Source: Opitutus sp. GAS368 (GTDB lineage: Bacteria; Verrucomicrobiota; Verrucomicrobiia; Opitutales; Opitutaceae). From it: a stretch of 47,379 bases of DNA. The notes under the pieces are model-generated. The model saw only the letters and a program-made list of their open reading frames with translations, was not told where the DNA came from and ran no database searches. Of the stretch, positions 34,422-41,480 are shown piece by piece (within the stretch, counting starts at the first letter, position 1; the number at the start of each line of letters is the position of its first letter). The stretch lies in assembly GCA_945874455.1 (NCBI GenBank), contig CAMCHO010000011.1:1-47379 (forward strand), read 5' to 3'. The position numbers were made by a program, and so were the translations under genes.

Positions 34422-35444
34422 GTGCCCTCCCGCACCCTCCACTTCCCTAGTCCCCGTCACCTCAGCTCCCTCTACGCGGGCCGCGAGGAAAACCTCGCCC
34501 ACGCCGAGCGCGCCCTCGGCGTCAAACTGATCACTCGCGAAGACTGGCTGAAGATCGAACCGCCCACCGGCACGAGCGCCGCCGCCGCCGAGCCGGCCAT
34601 CGCCTGCGCCGAATCGCTCTTCACCTTTCTGAACGAGGCCCGCTCGCAGGGCATGACGATCCGCACGCCGGACTTCCACCGCATCACCGACGGATTTGCC
34701 CGCGGCGAAGGCGATCAGATGCGCTCCCTCGTCACCGAGCCGCTCGTCATCGCCACCAACCGCAAGACGATTGTGCCGAAAACGCTCGGCCAAAAACTTT
34801 ACCTTCAGTCGATGCTCGCCCACCCGATCGTCTTTGGCATCGGCCCCGCCGGCACCGGTAAGACCTACCTCGCGATGGCCGCCGCCGTCTCCGCGCTCCT
34901 CAAAAACGAAGTCGAGCGCATCATTCTCACCCGTCCCGCCGTCGAAGCCGGCGAGACCCTCGGTTTCCTCCCCGGCGATCTCCGCGAAAAAATCCTCCCC
35001 TATCTCCGCCCGCTCTACGACGCGCTCAACGATATGCTCGACGCCGAGGATATTAGCCGCCTGACCGAAAAAGGCGTCATCGAGATTGCCCCCCTCGCCT
35101 ACATGCGCGGCCGCACGCTGTCCCACGCCTTCGTCGTTTTGGATGAAGCCCAAAACACCACCCCCGAGCAGATGATGATGTTCCTCACGCGCCTCGGCGA
35201 AGACAGCCGCATGGTCATCACCGGGGACATCACGCAAATCGATTTACCCCGCTCGAAAGCCAGCGGCCTCCTCGAAGTCCGCCACATTTTGTCCGCCATC
35301 CCCGGCATCGACTTCCATACCTTCAGCGGCAGCGACGTCGTCCGCCACCCCCTCGTCGGCAAAATCATCGACGCCTACGAAAATTACCGCTCCCCCCTCA
35401 CCGGCGACCACTCACACGCCTCCTCGGCAGGATCAACGCCTTAG
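34422..35444 (+). CDS. phoH: PhoH family ATPase
   Basis: 340 residues (GTG start 34422). The P-loop GPAGTGKT is at 141-148, and DEAQNTTPEQ with the Walker B residues at 241-250. Other family blocks are ILTRPAVEAGETLGFLPGDL and ITGDITQIDLP. PhoH proteins of this type are predicted RNA-related ATPases and in many bacteria lie beside ybeY, as here. The GTG follows a pyrimidine-rich leader without a Shine-Dalgarno sequence. The gene begins the conserved phoH-pgpH-ybeY cluster. Confidence 0.95.
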   Translation: MPSRTLHFPSPRHLSSLYAGREENLAHAERALGVKLITREDWLKIEPPTGTSAAAAEPAIACAESLFTFLNEARSQGMTIRTPDFHRITDGFARGEGDQMRSLVTEPLVIATNRKTIVPKTLGQKLYLQSMLAHPIVFGIGPAGTGKTYLAMAAAVSALLKNEVERIILTRPAVEAGETLGFLPGDLREKILPYLRPLYDALNDMLDAEDISRLTEKGVIEIAPLAYMRGRTLSHAFVVLDEAQNTTPEQMMMFLTRLGEDSRMVITGDITQIDLPRSKASGLLEVRHILSAIPGIDFHTFSGSDVVRHPLVGKIIDAYENYRSPLTGDHSHASSAGSTP

Positions 35445-35520
35445 CCGAGCATTTCTCCGTGTCTCGGTGGTTAAATTCCATTCAAGCCGACGCGTCCCCA
35501 GAGAAACCTCCCCCCAGCAG

Positions 35521-35632
35521 TCATCACTCATCAGTCATTAGCCATCATTCATCATTCATCAGTCATCATTCATTAGTCATCATTCATTAGTCATTGGTCA
35601 TTGGTCATTAGTCATTGGTCATTAGTCATTAC
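35521..35632. repeat. heptamer tandem array, 16 units
   Basis: Sixteen consecutive 7-base units fill 112 bases without a gap. The units vary between TCATTAG, TCATTGG, TCATCAT and TCATCAG, all sharing the TCAT start. The array ends 12 bases before the ATG of the HD phosphodiesterase gene, so it forms most of its leader. It is strikingly AT-rich against the local GC-rich background. The pattern recalls short tandemly repeated heptamers described in heterocystous cyanobacteria. Confidence 0.95.
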
Positions 35633-35644
35633 TTACTCCCTCCC

Positions 35645-38158
35645 ATGTCCGTCCGCAATCAGCTCAAACTCCTCCTCGGCGGCCTCAACGCCCGCCGCGC
35701 GGATGAGTTTGCGTCCGGTCATCGCACCCCAGCCTCCTCAGGCAACAACGCCGCGCACTCCGCCACCCGCGATTTTCTCGATCGTAACGGTCTCGTCTCC
35801 GCAGCCATCTTCGTCCTCACCGTCGTCGCCATCGTCCTCATCAGCTGGGCCGGCATGACCACGTCAAACTTCGCGGTTCTCCCCGACCAACTCGCCACCG
35901 TCCGCGTCACCGCCAACGCCGCCTTTGTGTACGAGAGCGCCGAAAAAACCCGCGCCGAGCGCGCCCAATTCCTCGACCGCCTCCCGCCCGTCTACCGCCT
36001 CGAAACCGAGCCGTTCCGCCGTTTCGAACTCGCCGCCCGCACGCTCCTCACCCAACTCGACGTCTACGAGGCCGCTCATCCGGCCGCCGATCCCGCGGCC
36101 AATAGCTCGGGCCTTTCCACATCGGGCGCACTCCTCCCACCGACCGCTCCGCCCGCGGCATTCAACGTCTTCCCCGTCCGCCCCGCCGAATTCACCGCCA
36201 TCGCCGAATCCTTCAACGTCCGCGGCCCCTACCATGCGACCGTCGAGGATATCGCCTCCCTCCTCGCCATTGGCGATGCCAAGGCCCGCTCCGTGCTCTT
36301 CGAAAACGGCCTCGCCACCCTCCGCGATCTTTACGCCGAGGGCGTGACCGACTCCGCGCTCACCGGCACCGGTGCCGGCACGGCCGTCGTCTTTCAAATC
36401 GCCCGGCCGACCGGCGATACCGCTCCCCGCTCCGTGCAGATCATGGAAGACGCCCTCACCGTCCTGCGCGTGAGCCTCGCCACCGACGGAGTCCCGCTCC
36501 CTTCCACCCAGGCCCTCTTCCGCGTATTCCGTTTCGGCCTCGTCCCCAATGTGGTCTTCGACCGCGCGGCCACTCAGGCCCGTGTCGCCGCTGCCATCCG
36601 CACCCTCAAACCCGTTTCAATCAGCGTCGCCCGCGGCCAGTCCATTATCGAACCCGGCGATCGCGTGACCCCCGAGCAACACGAAATGTTTCAGGCCCAC
36701 CGCCGCTATCTCCTCGATCACGGAGACACCGAGCTCAACGAGGGCCTCACCCTCTTCGGTCGCGTCCTCCTCGTGCTCGCGATGGTCTTCGCTTCCCTCA
36801 TTTACATCCGTATCGAAGATCCTGAGACGCTCCGCTCCAACGTCCGCTGCGGCCTCCTCGCACTCGTCGTCATCGTTAACCTCGCCCTCATCCGCGCCAA
36901 TTACTCCCTCGGCGGTGCCGAGTTTTTCGTGCGCGACGGCTCCTGGGCCAGCACCCTCCCGTACGTCGCGCCGACCGCCCTCGCGCCCCTGATCGTCGCC
37001 ATCTTAATCGACGCCGGCTCCGGCATCTTCATGGCGCTGTTCATCTCTATTTTCACCGGTGTCATCTACGGCAACCGCCTCGATCTCCTCGTCCTCACCT
37101 TCCTCGCCTCCCTCGTCGCCATCTACCTCGGCCGTGATGCCCGCCGCCGCGGTCGCGTCGTCCGCGCCGCCGGTGCCGGCGGCCTCACCGTCGCCGCCTT
37201 CGCAGCCCTCATCGGCTACGCCGACAAGATCCCTTACGAAACCCTCGCCCGTCAGATGACTGCCGCCGGTGCCACCGGCCTCCTCACCGGCATCGCCGTC
37301 GTCGGCCTCCTCCCCATTCTCGAATCCCTCTTCAAACGCACCACGGACATCACACTCCTCGAGCTCACGGACTACAATCACCCGCTCCTCCGCCGTATGC
37401 AGCTCGATGCGCCCGGCACGTATCACCACTCCCTCGTCGTCGCCCAACTCTCGGAAAACGCCTGCAACGCCATCGGCGCCAATCCCCTCCTCGCCCGCGT
37501 CTGCGCCTTGTTCCACGACGTCGGAAAAACCGCCCAAGCCGCCGACTTCGCCGAAAACCAACGCGACAGCATTAACCCCCACGACGCCCGCGATCCCGCC
37601 GAATCCGCTCGCATCATCAAACAACACGTCACGGACGGCGTGCGCCTCGCCCGCGAGCACAATCTCCCTCGCGCCGTCGTTGACGTCATCCGACAACACC
37701 ACGGCACGAGCTTGGTTCGCTATTTTTATCAACTCGCCGTCGATCAGTCGCTCGCGACTTTCGCTTCATCTCCTCGCCCCTCCTCGTCCAAAACTTCCCC
37801 GCCTAACCCACCGGTCGCCAACGCCGATTCGGCGTATCTCCAACCGGCCGTCGTCGAAGCAATTTTCCGCTACGACGGTCCGCGCCCCCAGTTCAAAGAA
37901 AGTGCGATTATCTCCCTCGCCGACGGACTCGAAGCCGCCTCGCGCTCCCTCCGCCAAGCTACTCCCGGAGCGCTCCACCTCCTGATCGCGCGCGTCGTCA
38001 ATGATCGCATCGCCGACGGCCAACTCGACGAGGCCCCGCTCACTTTCGACGAAATCACGAAAGTCAAAAACAGTTTTCACTTCACGCTACTCAACATGCT
38101 TCACGCGCGCATCGCCTATCCCGCCGGCCAGGAGCCTGCCAGCGCCGCCAAGGCGTAA
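35645..38158 (+). CDS. pgpH: 7TM-HD phosphohydrolase (PgpH/YqfF-type)
   Basis: 837 residues from ATG 35645. An N-terminal membrane helix (LVSAAIFVLTVVAIVLISWAG) precedes an extracytoplasmic 7TMR-HDED-type domain, about seven membrane helices (about residues 375-570), and a cytoplasmic HD domain with YHHSLVVAQLSENACNAIG, CALFHDVGKTAQAADF, ENQ, IIKQHVTDG and DVIRQHHGTS. Relatives such as PgpH degrade cyclic di-AMP; that activity is inferred here. The gene lies between phoH and ybeY, a widely conserved arrangement. The HD domain contains a low-complexity insert (SSPRPSSSKTSPPNPP, around residue 710). The leader is the heptamer array. Confidence 0.93.
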   Translation: MSVRNQLKLLLGGLNARRADEFASGHRTPASSGNNAAHSATRDFLDRNGLVSAAIFVLTVVAIVLISWAGMTTSNFAVLPDQLATVRVTANAAFVYESAEKTRAERAQFLDRLPPVYRLETEPFRRFELAARTLLTQLDVYEAAHPAADPAANSSGLSTSGALLPPTAPPAAFNVFPVRPAEFTAIAESFNVRGPYHATVEDIASLLAIGDAKARSVLFENGLATLRDLYAEGVTDSALTGTGAGTAVVFQIARPTGDTAPRSVQIMEDALTVLRVSLATDGVPLPSTQALFRVFRFGLVPNVVFDRAATQARVAAAIRTLKPVSISVARGQSIIEPGDRVTPEQHEMFQAHRRYLLDHGDTELNEGLTLFGRVLLVLAMVFASLIYIRIEDPETLRSNVRCGLLALVVIVNLALIRANYSLGGAEFFVRDGSWASTLPYVAPTALAPLIVAILIDAGSGIFMALFISIFTGVIYGNRLDLLVLTFLASLVAIYLGRDARRRGRVVRAAGAGGLTVAAFAALIGYADKIPYETLARQMTAAGATGLLTGIAVVGLLPILESLFKRTTDITLLELTDYNHPLLRRMQLDAPGTYHHSLVVAQLSENACNAIGANPLLARVCALFHDVGKTAQAADFAENQRDSINPHDARDPAESARIIKQHVTDGVRLAREHNLPRAVVDVIRQHHGTSLVRYFYQLAVDQSLATFASSPRPSSSKTSPPNPPVANADSAYLQPAVVEAIFRYDGPRPQFKESAIISLADGLEAASRSLRQATPGALHLLIARVVNDRIADGQLDEAPLTFDEITKVKNSFHFTLLNMLHARIAYPAGQEPASAAKA

Positions 38159-38181
38159 AGTCCCCACGCTTTCTCTTTCCT

Positions 38182-38238
38182 CGTTCTCTTAATCTTTCCT
38201 CTTTCTCTTAATCTTTCCTCTTTCTCTTAATCTTTAGT
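38182..38238. repeat. 19-bp tandem repeat, three copies
   Basis: Three consecutive copies of CTTTCTCTTAATCTTTCCT with slight changes at both ends (38182-38200, 38201-38219, 38220-38238), 24 bases after the pgpH stop. The rest of the gap to ybeY (38239-38437) holds purine- and pyrimidine-rich stretches and a CTCCGCCTCTGCGG-type boilerplate run at 38340-38369. No gene or clear terminator is seen in it. Confidence 0.85.
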
Positions 38239-38437
38239 CAGTTCGTCATTCCCTCAATCACTCAGGCCCCGAGAGAATAACTAAAAATAAAGGAGAAGGA
38301 GAAAGAGAAAGACTCCCTCGACCCTCGCAGAACCCGCATCTCCGCCTCTGCGGTCTCCGCGTCCTCCGCACATTACCCTCCGTCCTCCGCTGTCCGCCTC
38401 CCACCCACATCACGCGGACAAATTCACGCCCACAAAA

Positions 38438-39037
38438 ATGCCCGCCCGCGAAATCGCCATCGCCAACCGCCACCCGCGCCTCCGCCTCGACCGCCGCGCC
38501 GTCGCCCGCGTCATTCACACCCTCGACGCCTATTTTTTCGCAACGCCCCTGCACTCTCCGAAATCTCCTCGGCGCTCTCCAAAATCCGCCTCTCCGCTCC
38601 CTGCCGTGCCCGCCGGCGAACTCTCCCTCGTCTTCCTCACCGACGCAGCCCTCGCTCAACTCCACGCCGACTTCCTCGATGATCCGACGACCACCGACGT
38701 CATCACTTTCGAAGGCTCTCCAGCCCTCGGCACCGCCGGCGAGATCTGTGTCTCTGCCGACGCCGCCCTCCGCCACCTCACCGCGACCACTCCGCCCCTC
38801 CCTTCACGAGCTCGCCACGTCACCGCGCTGGCTCCGTCACTCAGCGCCCAGCTTTCAGCGCTCAACTCCGCCGCCTTCAGTACCGAGCTCACTCTTTACC
38901 TCGTGCATGGCTGGCTCCACCTCGCCGGCTACGACGACCTCGTCCCCGCGAAGAAACGCCTCATGCGCCGTGCCGAAAGCCGCGCCCTGAAAATCCTCCG
39001 CGCCCATGAGTGTCTTCCCTCGTTCCGCCTCGTTTGA
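38438..39037 (+). CDS. ybeY: endoribonuclease YbeY (16S rRNA maturation factor)
   Basis: 199 residues; YbeY is usually 150-160. The metal motif is HGWLHLAGYDD (His157, His161), with Asp167 where most family members have a third His; an Asp or similar residue is known in some phyla. Upstream blocks LSLVFLTDAALAQLHADFL and TTTDVITFE are typical. Two extra stretches explain the length: residues 39-56 (SPKSPRRSPKSASPLP) and about 114-147, which includes the LSAQLSALNS microrepeat. The enzyme works in 16S rRNA 3'-end processing and ribosome quality control. It completes the phoH-pgpH-ybeY cluster. Confidence 0.93.
   Translation: MPAREIAIANRHPRLRLDRRAVARVIHTLDAYFFATPLHSPKSPRRSPKSASPLPAVPAGELSLVFLTDAALAQLHADFLDDPTTTDVITFEGSPALGTAGEICVSADAALRHLTATTPPLPSRARHVTALAPSLSAQLSALNSAAFSTELTLYLVHGWLHLAGYDDLVPAKKRLMRRAESRALKILRAHECLPSFRLV
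38838..38869 (+). repeat. CTCAGCGC-type microrepeat inside ybeY
   Basis: Two CAGCGC(T/C)CA units in series encode SLSAQLSALNS within a YbeY insertion. The same wording appears in the helicase gene at 42075-42090 and 43490-43522. It is read in the same frame each time (LSAQL), which is unusual for chance. Confidence 0.6.
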
Positions 39038-39200
39038 ATTCCCTGTGAACACAGTCACTGACGTTTCCGCCTAGACGTCTCGCGCAGCTCCGCCGCCCGC
39101 ACCTCCGTGTAGCCGCGAGCGCCAACGAGTGGACTCAACCCCGCAACCCCGCGATTTTTCCGTGCCAAGCCGCGCGCGGCCCCTACGCTCAATGCACTTT

Positions 39201-39863
39201 ATGTCCGACGCTCCGCCGCCCACTCACCGCCTTGCCACGATCCGCAACGCCTTTTTCACCGGCGCGCTACTGCTCGCCCCGCTGGTTGTCACCCTGTGGG
39301 CACTCGGCAAAATCATCGACGTCGTCGGCGGCACCTTCCGTCCGCTCTTTGAGTCCCACCTCCCGGAGTCACTTCAGGGACTCGCCCTCGTCTGGGACCT
39401 CGCTGCCACCGTGGTCATCTTCGCCCTCGTCACCGCTCTCGGTTTTCTTTCGCACTACGTTTTCGGGAAATTTTTCCTGCGGCTGCTTGAACGCTTCATC
39501 CAGAGCATCCCCGGCGTCAGCGCGGTCTACAACTCCGTCCGCCAAATCGTCGCCACCTTCGGCACCAAAAACCGCAACCTCTACAACAAGGTGGTGCTCG
39601 TCCAATTCCCCCGCGCCGGCACTTGGACGCTCGGGTTCCTCACCAACAAGACGCAAAGCGAAGCCCAGCTCAAAGCCGGGGTCGGCGAACTCTGGACCAT
39701 CTTCGTTCCCACCACCCCTAACCCCACCGGCGGCTACCTTCTCATGTTTCCGCCCAGCGAAGTCATCGAACTCGAAATGAGCGTCGGCGACGGCATGAAG
39801 ATGATCATCTCCGGCGGCGCCGTCGTCCCGCCTTGGCCCCACCCAGAATCACCCGCTCCATAA
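39201..39863 (+). CDS. DUF502 family membrane protein
   Basis: 220 residues from ATG 39201. Two N-terminal helices (FFTGALLLAPLVVTLWALG and LVWDLAATVVIFALVTALGFL) are followed by the DUF502 signature region: FLRLLERFIQSIPGVSAVYNSVRQI, then VVLVQFPRAGTWTLGFLT and IFVPTTPNPTGGYLLMFP (landmarks in order). The function of DUF502 proteins is unknown; they resemble COV (CONTINUOUS VASCULAR RING) proteins of plants. Starts at GTG 39129 or ATG 39192 are possible; the ATG at 39201 was preferred because it keeps a short cytoplasmic N-terminus. Confidence 0.88.
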   Translation: MSDAPPPTHRLATIRNAFFTGALLLAPLVVTLWALGKIIDVVGGTFRPLFESHLPESLQGLALVWDLAATVVIFALVTALGFLSHYVFGKFFLRLLERFIQSIPGVSAVYNSVRQIVATFGTKNRNLYNKVVLVQFPRAGTWTLGFLTNKTQSEAQLKAGVGELWTIFVPTTPNPTGGYLLMFPPSEVIELEMSVGDGMKMIISGGAVVPPWPHPESPAP

Positions 39864-39883
39864 ATCTTTCGGGTCATCGTTTT

Positions 39884-39946
39884 CCCTTCGCCTCTCCGCC
39901 CTCTGCTCTCGGCCGTTCGCCCTTCGCCTCTCCGCCCTCCGCTCTC
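39884..39946. repeat. 27-bp pyrimidine-rich direct repeat
   Basis: Two 27-base copies (39884-39910 and 39920-39946) differ at one position and start 36 bases apart. They begin CCCTTCGCCTCTCCGCCCTC. They fill the leader of the RecO-like gene, whose GTG follows within 9 bases. Confidence 0.8.
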
Positions 39947-39954
39947 CGCCCCCC

Positions 39955-40572
39955 GTGCCCGGCCTCCCGCTCCAGACCGACGCTTTCGTCCTCTCGAAAC
40001 GCCCGCCCGCCGACACGTTTCAGACGTTCAACGTCTTCTCCGCAGAGCATGGCGCTCTCCTCATCTTGCAACGCCTCGGGAAAAAGTCCGGCGGGACGGC
40101 TGTGGCGCTCGACCTCTTCGACGAAGCCTCTCTGCTCCTCGAATCCTCCAACCAGGGCCGAACTTGGTTTGTGAAAGAAACGCGCCTCGTCACGCGCCAC
40201 CCCGACTTGGGCCGCAGCTACGAAACCCTCGTCGCCGCCTCCGCCCTCACCTCCCTCGTCGCCCGCAACCCTGTGCCCGAGGAAAGCCGCCGCGCCGTCA
40301 CCTCCCTTCTGCGCACCGCCTTGGCCGCGCTCGCCGCCGGTGCCCGACCCGATATCGTGTATCTAAAATCCTTGTACTGCTTCGCTCGCGACGAGGGCTA
40401 TCCGCTCAAGCAGCAATGGTTCCCACTGCTGCCCGCCGCGGACCGCGCCACGGTCGCCCCTCTCCTCAACCGCCCACTCTCAGACCAAACCGCCCCACCC
40501 GCCGTCGTGCACACGCTCCAACGCAACCTCGAAAACTATCTGCGCGGTCACACCGACATCCTGCTCGACTGA
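39955..40572 (+). CDS. recO: RecO-like DNA repair protein
   Basis: 205 residues (GTG start 39955). The N-terminal part looks like the RecO OB fold: LQTDAFVLSKRPPADTFQTFNVFSAEHGALLILQRLGKKSGG region, followed by ALDLFDEASLLLE. The C-terminal helical part has SRSYETLVAASALTSL-like and YLKSLYCFARDEGYPLKQQW stretches. RecO loads RecA with RecR. The protein is shorter than E. coli RecO (242) and lacks the four-cysteine zinc site found in some family members. The assignment rests on overall pattern and length, so it is less certain than most here. The start follows the 27-bp repeat. Confidence 0.65.
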   Translation: MPGLPLQTDAFVLSKRPPADTFQTFNVFSAEHGALLILQRLGKKSGGTAVALDLFDEASLLLESSNQGRTWFVKETRLVTRHPDLGRSYETLVAASALTSLVARNPVPEESRRAVTSLLRTALAALAAGARPDIVYLKSLYCFARDEGYPLKQQWFPLLPAADRATVAPLLNRPLSDQTAPPAVVHTLQRNLENYLRGHTDILLD

Positions 40573-40654
40573 AAACACCCCTCGGCCTTCACTCCGCCTG
40601 CAACCACTCTCTCTCGTCCTCCGCGTCCCCCTTCGCTCTTCCGCTCTACTCGCC

Positions 40655-41386
40655 GTGCCCATCGTCCCTCCCGCGTCCCACCCCTCGCCCGGCGTTTTTC
40701 GTCGTCTCGGCGCCGCCGGTCCCGTCGCCATCGTGCTCTCCTTTTGGCCCCCGCTCGGCGGCTTCCTACTTCTGACCACCCTCACGACCTTTGCCCCTTG
40801 GCTCCGTGAAAATCCGGCGCCCGGCCTCGTGCTCTACTTCTTCGCCACGACGCTCCTCGTCGGCTTCTCGTTCCTGCCCACGTTCGCGGTGGCGCTCTAC
40901 GCCGGTTGGACTTTCGGCTTCGGCCTCGGTTTTTCCATCGCCTTGGCGGCCCTCATCGTCGCCTCACTCATCGCCTACGCGATCGGTCGTTGCATCGCGC
41001 GCGATCGGGTCCTCGAGCTGATCGCCGAAAAACCGGCGTGGCAGGCCGTCCACCGCGCCCTGCTTGGCGATTCCCGGCGCATCATCTTCGTCACTACGCT
41101 CCTTCGCATCCCGCCGCTGTCCCCCTTCGCAATCGTCAACTTCGTCCTCGCGGCCGCTCGCGTCCCCCTCTGGAACTACACGCTCGGCACGGCCCTCGGG
41201 ATCGCGCCGCGCACCGCTGCCACCGCCTTCGTCGCCGCGGGGCTGGAGCAGTTACAGGCCAAGGACCTCACGGACACTCCCCGCTGGATGCTCCTCAGCG
41301 GCATGATCGCCTTCGTCCTGATGTGCATTGTCCTCGGCTCCCTCGCCAACCGGGCCCTGCGCACGATGACCGCCCCCGGAAAATAG
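40655..41386 (+). CDS. TVP38/TMEM64 (VTT domain) membrane protein
   Basis: 243 residues (GTG start 40655) with five to six membrane helices. The VTT domain pattern is seen: FLPTFAVALYAGWTFGFGLGF, ASLIAYAIGRCIARDRVLELI and RRIIFVTTLLRIPPLSPFAIVNFVLAAARV (landmarks). The family is related to DedA proteins, which help move lipids such as undecaprenyl phosphate between leaflets; for TVP38-type bacterial members the role is mostly unproven. It sits between the RecO-like gene and the helicase on the same strand, with 82- and 94-base gaps. Confidence 0.88.
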   Translation: MPIVPPASHPSPGVFRRLGAAGPVAIVLSFWPPLGGFLLLTTLTTFAPWLRENPAPGLVLYFFATTLLVGFSFLPTFAVALYAGWTFGFGLGFSIALAALIVASLIAYAIGRCIARDRVLELIAEKPAWQAVHRALLGDSRRIIFVTTLLRIPPLSPFAIVNFVLAAARVPLWNYTLGTALGIAPRTAATAFVAAGLEQLQAKDLTDTPRWMLLSGMIAFVLMCIVLGSLANRALRTMTAPGK

Positions 41387-41480
41387 GGCGGGCTTCAGCC
41401 GCCGTCCGGATCACTCCGTCCGCTCGCGGACCCCGCGTTCGTTTTTCCTCTCCGGCCCTCCGGTCTCCTTCGCCGCTCGC

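Noticed and set aside
35521-35632. Heptamer array considered as a CRISPR array
   Set aside because: The units are 7 bases with no unique spacers, and there are no cas operons nearby.
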